Positions 1 through 5,388 of a DNA stretch of 10,805 nucleotides are shown here, piece after piece (the stretch's first letter is position 1; every line of letters begins with the position of its first letter). The stretch is from contig CANKYC010000039.1 of assembly GCA_947487845.1 (NCBI GenBank), positions 1-10,805 on the forward strand, read 5' to 3'. This DNA comes from Rickettsiales bacterium. Its GTDB lineage: Bacteria > Pseudomonadota > Alphaproteobacteria > Rickettsiales > UBA1997. The translations under genes were made by a program, and so were the position numbers. The notes beneath the pieces were generated by a model. That model saw nothing but the letters and a program-made list of their open reading frames with translations, searched no databases and was not told the origin of the DNA.

Positions 1-1536
1 TTCGACACAGCTTTGGGCAGCAAAACCTACATTAACGGCACGCTTTCAGGTCAAAGCAGCGCCAATCTCGCGCCTTTAACCAATGTTACTTCTTTAAGTA
101 TTGGCAAAGGTTATAGCGGAGAAATTGGCGAAATAGCTATTTTTAGTCGCAGCTTAAAAAGCGAAGAAAGAAAAGTAGTTGAAGATTATTTAGCGAAAAA
201 ATGGTCAGTCAAAATGACTCGCGAATCAGCTCCTAGTTGTACCGAAGGAGTTATCACCGAAAATGGTTGTAAAAAAACTTGCCCAGTTTCGGTTGTTGGT
301 GTTTCCAGCCCAACCACAATTGCCGATGGAGAATCTAAAGTTTTAGTTTGCGGCGCCACAGGATATGCTGGTGGAACAACCAAACAAAGCTACACTTGCT
401 CAAATGGCGCGTTAAGCCCAACTCCAAGTTCAACTGTTTGCGCCACGGCTAGCGCAATAACTGGCGGAAGCAACGGCGCGAATGTTTGCGCCATCGGATA
501 TGAACAAATTGGTTCATCTCCTTGCCAGCCAATCTCTTGCACAGTTACCGATCCTACTACTAATGGAACAAATACTACAACCGTTACATCAGGAAGCGGA
601 ACAATTATCTGCGACAAAACGGGCTATTCTGGTACGGTAAATTACACTTGTGGTGCTGGTGGTCAATTTTTGGTTGTTAGTGGGGCTTGCGTTGGGGCAA
701 CAAAATGCACTTGTACCAATTGCACAACCGATACCACTTCGGTTGAGGGCCAAGTAATTCACAAATTCACTGCAGGAAGTGGCGCTTTAAGATGCGATCA
801 AAATGTTCCTGATGCTAAAGTCTTAGTAGTTGGTGGCGGAGGAAGTGGAGGAGCTCATTCTGGGGGTGAAGGTACTGGTGGCGGAGGTGGTGGTAAAGTT
901 GTTGAGGTGCCAATCGTTTCTTTGGATGCCGTTAATTATTCTATTTCCGTTGGGGCTGGAGGTAATGCTAAGACTGATGGAGTTGGAAATGATGGGGCAG
1001 ATAGCCAATTTTCTTATTCAACAACCGTCAAAATTATCGCCCCAGGTGGCGGTGGAGGCGGTGGAATGGGCATAGGGCTCGGCAATTCAGGAGGATCTTC
1101 GGGAGGAGGTCATTGTGGCTATACTTGTAAAGAATTGAAAGCAGCAACTCTTGTAGGAGTCACCGGAACTGCTCACGGAAATCTTTGTGGTTATGGACAT
1201 GTTTGTATTGGTGGAGGTGGAGGTGGTGCTGGTGCACCTGGCGGAAGTTCAATTAATTCTGGAGCTGGTGGTAATGGTGGCGCTGGAAAAACTTTTGATA
1301 TTACTGGATCTAGTTTGACTTATGGAGCTGGGGGCGGAGGAAGTAGTAATAAAGGTGCTGGGGGTAAAGCTGGGGGAAAAGGTGCTAGCGATGGTATTAG
1401 CTATAATAATATTAACGCCAACGCTGCTAACGCATCAACCAGCGAAGGAAATTATGGCGGAGGCGGAGGTGGTTCTATAAAAGGAACTAGCGGAGCTGGC
1501 GGATCGGGAATTGTGATTGTGCGATATGCCGATTAA
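1..1536 (+). CDS. 3' part of a LamG-like / cysteine-rich / glycine-rich surface protein (5' end outside window)
   Basis: The frame is open from base 1, so this is the C-terminal 511 residues of a longer protein; the TTG at 13 is not a believable start. Visible codons about 6-70 resemble the end of a LamG/concanavalin-like domain, with the typical closing run GEIAIFSRSLKSEERKVVEDY followed by LAKKW. Next come two cysteine-rich repeats (codons about 94-147 and 180-230) sharing the spacing C-x(n)-C-x3-GY-x-G-x(n)-YTC-x(n)-C. From codon about 252 (VIHKFTAGSG) to the end is a glycine-rich domain full of GGGG runs that finishes in GGSGIVIVRYAD, the usual end of the bacterial Gly_rich_2-type domain. 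These features suggest an extracellular adhesin or appendage-associated protein. Its N-terminus, and so its export signal, cannot be seen. GC looks higher than in its neighbours because of GGN codons. Domain calls are by eye. Confidence 0.8.
   Translation, partial: FDTALGSKTYINGTLSGQSSANLAPLTNVTSLSIGKGYSGEIGEIAIFSRSLKSEERKVVEDYLAKKWSVKMTRESAPSCTEGVITENGCKKTCPVSVVGVSSPTTIADGESKVLVCGATGYAGGTTKQSYTCSNGALSPTPSSTVCATASAITGGSNGANVCAIGYEQIGSSPCQPISCTVTDPTTNGTNTTTVTSGSGTIICDKTGYSGTVNYTCGAGGQFLVVSGACVGATKCTCTNCTTDTTSVEGQVIHKFTAGSGALRCDQNVPDAKVLVVGGGGSGGAHSGGEGTGGGGGGKVVEVPIVSLDAVNYSISVGAGGNAKTDGVGNDGADSQFSYSTTVKIIAPGGGGGGGMGIGLGNSGGSSGGGHCGYTCKELKAATLVGVTGTAHGNLCGYGHVCIGGGGGGAGAPGGSSINSGAGGNGGAGKTFDITGSSLTYGAGGGGSSNKGAGGKAGGKGASDGISYNNINANAANASTSEGNYGGGGGGSIKGTSGAGGSGIVIVRYAD
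280..690 (+). repeat. Two diverged cysteine-rich protein repeats inside the surface protein
   Basis: Copy 1 spans 280-441 and copy 2 spans 538-690. Both start with a Cys-x-Val, have a central Cys followed by a GY-x-G turn, then YTC, a glycine and a closing Cys. The pattern resembles small disulfide-bonded, sushi-like modules. A further cysteine-dense stretch (KCTCTNC) follows at about 703-723. Divergence is high, so the duplication is old or the shared spacing reflects a common fold. Confidence 0.5.
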
Positions 1537-1707
1537 TTTTTTAAGACCTTGTCAAATTCAAAATTAAAAATTTGAATGAGAAAAATTCATAACTCTGTTT
1601 CAATACTATTTCAAAAAGACGAAGTTAATTCGATCAATAGATTTTTACTTTGGTACGAGTTGCATTCAAATCATTCGATTTTCTTTGCAAGAAATTTACC
1701 TTCAAGC
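1537..1707. other. AT-rich intergenic stretch with no supported gene
   Basis: I see no convincing gene. A 65-codon open frame at 1576-1773 has no ribosome-binding site, an unremarkable composition, and runs into the tmRNA acceptor piece. An A/T-only inverted repeat (ATTCAAA 1556-1562, TTTGAAT 1571-1577, 8-nt loop) lies just after the surface-protein stop. It has almost no G/C and no following T-run, so it is at best a weak transcription end. Confidence 0.5.
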
Positions 1708-1736
1708 TTGTTAAAAAATTTCTCGCAATTTAAGTT
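1708..1736 (+). promoter_or_regulatory. Candidate ssrA promoter
   Basis: TTGTTA (1708-1713) and TAAGTT (1731-1736) are separated by exactly 17 bp. Transcription would start near 1743, just before the stem that opens the presumed acceptor piece. The -10 box is a poor match to TATAAT (three of six), so the support comes mainly from spacing and position. Confidence 0.3.
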
Positions 1737-1952
1737 GTTTTTCGTTGGCAGATTCGTTTGCCAAATATGGTGATAAACTCTTTTCGTAATAAACGTACAT
1801 GGACCTGGGGGCGGTACCCAGCACCTCCACCATTTTATATGGGGGTGACACAGCTTTCGACATGCGATAAAGGATCTGATTTTACTCGGTTGAGAAACTG
1901 CCGGTTGCTAGATGCGCAAGCTTCAAAGCAATATCCGTTCAAAAAAGTAAAT

Positions 1953-2012
1953 GCAAACGACAACTTTGCTAATGATAACTTCGAATTTACTCCAGTGGCT
2001 TTAGCTGCTTAG
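1953..2012 (+). other. tmRNA proteolysis-tag reading frame
   Basis: The resume codon is taken as GCA at 1953 by analogy with the GCAAACGAC start of many tmRNA tags. Nineteen codons read ANDNFANDNFEFTPVALAA and end in TAG (2010-2012); with the alanine carried by the tmRNA the appended tag would be 20 residues. The C-terminal LAA is the usual ClpX recognition end. ANDNF is encoded twice in tandem, at 1953-1967 and 1968-1982. The Caulobacter tag, as I recall it, has a single such segment. Confidence 0.88.
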
Positions 2013-2028
2013 TATAAGTGATTTTATC

Positions 2029-2072
2029 GGGGCCGCCCGACGCCTGTCAACAGAAGTCGGGCAACTTTCCCC
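2029..2072 (+). other. 3' hairpin of the tmRNA coding piece
   Basis: GCCCGAC (2035-2041) pairs perfectly with GTCGGGC (2056-2062) over a 14-nt loop. An outer helix GGGG (2029-2032) with CCCC (2069-2072) can enclose it. There is no T-run afterwards, so I read it as a tmRNA helix or pseudoknot element and not as an intrinsic terminator. It places the RNA's 3' end about 25 nt before the sspB start codon. Confidence 0.6.
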
Positions 2073-2097
2073 AAACGGATTCAAGTAAAAATTCCCC

Positions 2098-2616
2098 ATG
2101 CAAGACTTAATCGGATATGACGAAATTATCGAAAATTCAATGCGTTCGGTAATTCATGAAACTTTAAAAAAAATCGAAAAAACCGGCCTTCCCGGTAAAC
2201 ATTATTTTATCATCACTTTCCTGACGCGCTTTCCCGGTGTTTCGATTCCAAAATCCCTGATCGAAAAATATAACGAAGAAATGACAATTGCGGTGCAATA
2301 TCAATATAAAAGTTTGGTAGTTGAACATGATTCCTTCAAGATTTCCTTAAGCTTCGCTGGCAAATATGAAAAACTTACAATTCCTTACAAAGCAGTAACT
2401 TCCTTCGCCGATCCTTCGATGAATTTTGCTTTAAAATTCAGCATGAGTTACGGCGATATTGAAGAATTAGGCGAAGCTGATGATTTTGGCGAGTCAAGTC
2501 AGGCTAATAAAGCCAGTAAAAAAGGAAAAGGCGCCGGAATTGACTTGTCGGCAAAAGTGATTTCCCTCGATGCCTTTCGTAAAAATCAGAATAATAATAC
2601 CAACGACAATTCATGA
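2098..2616 (+). CDS. sspB: SspB, ClpXP adaptor for ssrA-tagged proteins (alpha type)
   Basis: SspB binds the tmRNA-encoded tag and delivers tagged proteins to the ClpXP protease in the cytoplasm. The 172-aa product matches the alphaproteobacterial SspB pattern: an N-terminal helix (DLIGYDEIIENSMRSVIHETL), TGLPGKHYFIITFLTRFPGV (about residues 30-49), EEMTIAVQYQYKSLVVEHDSF in the beta-sandwich core, and IPYKAVTSFADPSMNFALKF. A flexible Lys/Gly-rich linker follows, and the C-terminal motif VISLDAFRKN (residues 154-163) is the expected ClpX-tethering tail. After it come about nine Asn-rich residues. The ATG at 2098 fits the family's N-terminus, but no Shine-Dalgarno site is visible. It starts about 25 nt after ssrA with no terminator between, and its stop overlaps the plsY start (ATGA). 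The neighbourhood strongly supports the call. Confidence 0.93.
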   Translation: MQDLIGYDEIIENSMRSVIHETLKKIEKTGLPGKHYFIITFLTRFPGVSIPKSLIEKYNEEMTIAVQYQYKSLVVEHDSFKISLSFAGKYEKLTIPYKAVTSFADPSMNFALKFSMSYGDIEELGEADDFGESSQANKASKKGKGAGIDLSAKVISLDAFRKNQNNNTNDNS

Positions 2617-3212
2617 ATATTATCTATCAGCTTTTGTTTTTAGGTTCGACCTATGCAATTGCCGCAATTCCTTTTGGGCTGGTTTTAGCCAAAATTTTTG
2701 CCAAAAAAGATATTCGTGAATTTGGCTCTAAAAATATTGGTGCTACAAATGTTGCCCGCGTTATCGGAAAAAAACTCGGTTTCGCAACTTTGATTTTAGA
2801 TGGATTAAAAGGCGCAATTATGGTGATTATTGCGCGCTTCACTTTTCATGACATACAAAATTTACATTTATTTTTAGTGCTGGTCGCAGCGGTTGCGGTG
2901 ATTGGTCATGTTTATCCAGTTTATCTCAATTTCAAAGGCGGCAAGGGTGTGGCAACTGCGATTGCTGTTTTATTTGCACTTGATATTTCAGCCGGATTTT
3001 TAGTGATTTGTTTTTGGATTATATCATTTTGCCTGTTTCGTATTTCTTCGATTTCATCAATAATCGCCATTTTTTCTTCGATTATTATCTCGACATATTT
3101 CGGCGCTCCAGTTTCACAAATAGCCTTCTGCTGGTTTTTATCTCTTTTGATTTTAGCTCGACATAAAGAAAATATTGCTCGCTTAATCACCGGCGAAGAA
3201 AAAAAATTTTAA
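2613..3212 (+). CDS. plsY: PlsY, acyl-phosphate:glycerol-3-phosphate acyltransferase
   Basis: PlsY is an integral inner-membrane enzyme that transfers an acyl group from acyl-phosphate to glycerol-3-phosphate, making lysophosphatidic acid, the first step of phospholipid synthesis. The three family motifs are present: GSKNIGATNVAR from residue 38, GHVYPVYLNFKGGKGVAT from residue 98 (with the phosphate-binding KGGKG at 108-112), and RHKENIARL from residue 183. Hydrophobic segments at about residues 3-27, 51-71, 80-104, 115-140 and 143-180 fit the multi-pass topology, and 199 aa is a usual length. The ATG overlaps the sspB stop by 4 nt, which suggests translational coupling; pyrF starts 2 nt after its stop. 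Confidence 0.96.
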   Translation: MNIIYQLLFLGSTYAIAAIPFGLVLAKIFAKKDIREFGSKNIGATNVARVIGKKLGFATLILDGLKGAIMVIIARFTFHDIQNLHLFLVLVAAVAVIGHVYPVYLNFKGGKGVATAIAVLFALDISAGFLVICFWIISFCLFRISSISSIIAIFSSIIISTYFGAPVSQIAFCWFLSLLILARHKENIARLITGEEKKF

Positions 3213-3214
3213 AT

Positions 3215-3916
3215 ATGCAAAATATGTCAGAAAAATTAATCGTCGCCCTCGATGTTCCTGATATTGAAGCCGCTAAGAAAATGGTTGAAAATCTGGGCGA
3301 TGAGATAATTTTTTATAAAATCGGCCTCGAATTAATGATGAATGGTCAATATTTTGAATTGGTAAAATGGCTAAAAAATAAAGACAAAAAAGTTTTTGCT
3401 GATCTAAAACTTTACGACATTTCTGAAACGGTTGCCCGCGCCGTAAAAAACTTGGCGCAACATGAAATTGATTTACTCACAATTCACACCGCCAGCCATC
3501 AAATCATGCAGCAAGCCGCAGAAAATAAAGGCAAAATGCAAATTATCGGCGTTACGGTTTTAACCAATCTCGATTCCAAAGATTTAAATGAAATGGGTTT
3601 TGATCCCAATATTTCGTTAGAAAATTTAGTTCTTAAAAAAACCCAAATGGCTTTAAATGCGGGCTTGAATGGCATTGTTGCTTCAGCTTTAGAAGCTCCG
3701 CTTTTGCGTCAAAAATTTGGTTCTGATTTTTTGATCGTAAGCCCCGGAATCAGGCTGAAAGCAATTGCCAATGATGATCAAAAACGTGTTGCTGATGTAA
3801 AAACCGCACTTACAAATGGCAGTTCACATTTAGTGGTTGGAAGGCCAATCACGCGCGACGCCAATCCAAAAAATGCGGCGCATAAATTTAATCAATTGAT
3901 TGCCAATTTTTCGTGA
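3215..3916 (+). CDS. pyrF: PyrF, orotidine 5'-phosphate decarboxylase
   Basis: PyrF decarboxylates OMP to UMP, the last step of de novo pyrimidine synthesis, as a cytoplasmic TIM barrel. The opening LIVALDVPD is typical. The catalytic D-x-K-x-x-D motif is DLKLYD at residues 63-68, with Tyr where His is common. IVSPGIRL precedes the phosphate-gripping loop VVGRPITRDANP near the C-terminus. Length (233 aa) is normal. ATG 3215 was kept, but ATG 3224 (Met4) is an equally plausible start, as many homologues begin close to the first barrel strand. It sits 2 nt after plsY and overlaps murE by 4 nt. An intact pyrF implies the organism still makes pyrimidines, unlike Rickettsia, which as far as I know lacks this pathway. 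Confidence 0.96.
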   Translation: MQNMSEKLIVALDVPDIEAAKKMVENLGDEIIFYKIGLELMMNGQYFELVKWLKNKDKKVFADLKLYDISETVARAVKNLAQHEIDLLTIHTASHQIMQQAAENKGKMQIIGVTVLTNLDSKDLNEMGFDPNISLENLVLKKTQMALNAGLNGIVASALEAPLLRQKFGSDFLIVSPGIRLKAIANDDQKRVADVKTALTNGSSHLVVGRPITRDANPKNAAHKFNQLIANFS

Positions 3917-5388
3917 AACTTTCACAAATTCTCTCTCAAGTTAAAACCGATTTTAGGTTGCCGAAAGGCGTTTTAATTGACTCAATTACGATTGAAGATA
4001 TTGCAATTGATTCGCGTTTGGTAAAAAAAAATTCAGTTTTTTTCGCTCTTCCCGGAAAAATAAATGATGGTTCAAAATTTATCGCCAGCGCTCTGGAAAA
4101 TGGCGCGGCAATTGTGATTTCAGAAAATGCTGAAAATTCCATTAAATCTTCAAATCCATTTCAGCTTCTTGTTGAATTTCTACAAATTTTCTACGCACCA
4201 CTTCCGGCCAATATTTACGCTATTACAGGCACTAACGGAAAAACTTCTAGCGCAGAATTTACGCGCCAGATTTTACAATTTTTAGGAAAAAAATCGGCAT
4301 CAATTGGAACTCTCGGCGTGATGTGCGATGATGAAATAAAAGATCATTTGCAAAATTCTTCACTTACAACTCCCGACATTGTTTCATTGTACAAAAATCT
4401 GTACAATTTAAAAAAATTTGCAGTTGATGATGTTGCGCTCGAAGTGAGTTCGATTGGCTTAGAACAAGGGCGCATCGCGGGTTTAAAAATTGATGTTGGT
4501 GCTTTTACAAACTTCACGCAAGATCATTTAGATTATCACAAATCGATGGTCGAATATTTTCGCTGCAAAATGATTTTATTTTCCAATATTTTGCAAAAAA
4601 ACGGAGCGGCAGTTTTAAATAGTGATTTGGAAGAATTTGCACAAATCAAAAAAATCTGCGTCGAGAAAAAATATAATATTATCGAATATGGCTTTAAAGC
4701 CCGTGAATTAAGGCTTCAAAAAATCGAACAAATCGAAAATGGCCAAAAAGTTTTCTTTGAATTTCGCCAAAAAAACTATCAATTTGAATTATCAGTTAGC
4801 GGAGATTTTCAAGTTTTTAACGCGCTTTGTGCTTTGGGAAATGTACTTACAAAGTACAATTTAACCGAATTGCAATTACAAAATATTTTGCCGAATTTTA
4901 ATCAGTTGCAGCCAGCCTTGGGAAGAATGCAGCGCGTGGCAATTTTGCCAAATCAAGCCCAAGTTTTTATTGATTTTGCCCATTCGCCCGATGCTTTGAT
5001 TAATGTTTTAAAATTAGCTCATCAAATCAGCAAAGCGCGCGTGTTGGTTTTGTTTGGTTGTGGCGGCGATCGCGATGCTAAAAAAAGACCAATAATGGGC
5101 GGCGTCGCCAACGAATTGGCGGATTTTGTGATTGTAACCGACGATAATCCGCGCAGTGAAAAAGCCGAAAATATTCGCGCCGAAATTTTAACTTATTGCG
5201 ACAGAACAAAAACTGTTGAAATTGATAATCGCAAAACCGCGATTGAAACAGCGCTGACAATGTTGCAGCCAAATGACATTTTGATTTTGGCTGGAAAAGG
5301 ACATGAAAAATATCAGATAATTGGAGCTACAAAATTTGAATTTGATGAAGAATCAATCGTAAAAAATGCCCTTAGAAAATCCTCTTAA
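3913..5388 (+). CDS. murE: MurE, UDP-MurNAc-L-Ala-D-Glu:meso-diaminopimelate ligase
   Basis: MurE adds meso-diaminopimelate to the peptidoglycan precursor in the cytoplasm, using ATP. Visible motifs are the P-loop GTNGKT (residues 106-111), TTPD in the central domain, HLDYH followed by the lysine (K219, in FRCKM) expected to be carbamylated, GRMQRV and DFAHSPDAL at the start of the C-terminal domain, GCGGDRD, and DNPR (411-414), which marks DAP-adding rather than Lys-adding enzymes. GHE lies at 463-465. Length (491 aa) is typical. Translation starts at GTG 3913, whose last bases overlap the pyrF stop (GTGA). The last 23 nt overlap the next gene. murE is usually followed by murF and mraY in the dcw cluster; here it sits apart from them. 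Confidence 0.96.
   Translation: MKLSQILSQVKTDFRLPKGVLIDSITIEDIAIDSRLVKKNSVFFALPGKINDGSKFIASALENGAAIVISENAENSIKSSNPFQLLVEFLQIFYAPLPANIYAITGTNGKTSSAEFTRQILQFLGKKSASIGTLGVMCDDEIKDHLQNSSLTTPDIVSLYKNLYNLKKFAVDDVALEVSSIGLEQGRIAGLKIDVGAFTNFTQDHLDYHKSMVEYFRCKMILFSNILQKNGAAVLNSDLEEFAQIKKICVEKKYNIIEYGFKARELRLQKIEQIENGQKVFFEFRQKNYQFELSVSGDFQVFNALCALGNVLTKYNLTELQLQNILPNFNQLQPALGRMQRVAILPNQAQVFIDFAHSPDALINVLKLAHQISKARVLVLFGCGGDRDAKKRPIMGGVANELADFVIVTDDNPRSEKAENIRAEILTYCDRTKTVEIDNRKTAIETALTMLQPNDILILAGKGHEKYQIIGATKFEFDEESIVKNALRKSS

Larger units (their letters stand above)
1743..2072 (+). ncRNA. ssrA: Permuted two-piece transfer-messenger RNA (alpha-tmRNA)
   Basis: tmRNA rescues stalled ribosomes by acting first as an alanyl-tRNA and then as a short message for a degradation tag. 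The gene is circularly permuted, as known for alphaproteobacteria. The acceptor piece (about 1743-1832) comes first and ends in A-CCA (1829-1832). An 8-nt spacer (1833-1840, TTTTATAT) follows, then the coding piece from 1841. GGGGGTG (1841-1847) pairs fully with CACCTCC (1822-1828), and the third pair is G-U (1843:1826), the alanyl-tRNA synthetase identity element. The T-stem is CTGGG (1805-1809) with CCCAG (1817-1821). An upstream stem TTGGCA/TGCCAA (1745-1750/1759-1764) probably belongs to the acceptor piece. The coding piece carries TTCGAC (1855-1860), a tag ORF (1953-2012) and 3' helices. The outer ends (1743, 2072) are estimates. The 85-codon open frame at 1758-2012 is an artefact of this RNA gene. 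Confidence 0.93.

Noticed and set aside
830..1530. GGN-rich tract considered as a nucleotide repeat array
   Set aside because: There is no regular unit; it is glycine-rich coding sequence ending in a recognisable domain signature.
1556..1577. A/T inverted repeat after the surface-protein gene as a terminator
   Set aside because: It contains one G-C pair, and no T-run follows; expected by chance in such AT-rich DNA.
1576..1773. 65-aa open frame before ssrA
   Set aside because: It overlaps the acceptor piece of the tmRNA, has no ribosome-binding site and looks like translated AT-rich noncoding DNA.
1758..2012. 84-aa open frame
   Set aside because: It is the tmRNA gene read as protein; only its last 19 codons (the tag) are translated, from within tmRNA.
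2035..2062. Strong GC hairpin considered as a terminator
   Set aside because: No T-run follows and it fits as a 3' helix of the tmRNA coding piece.
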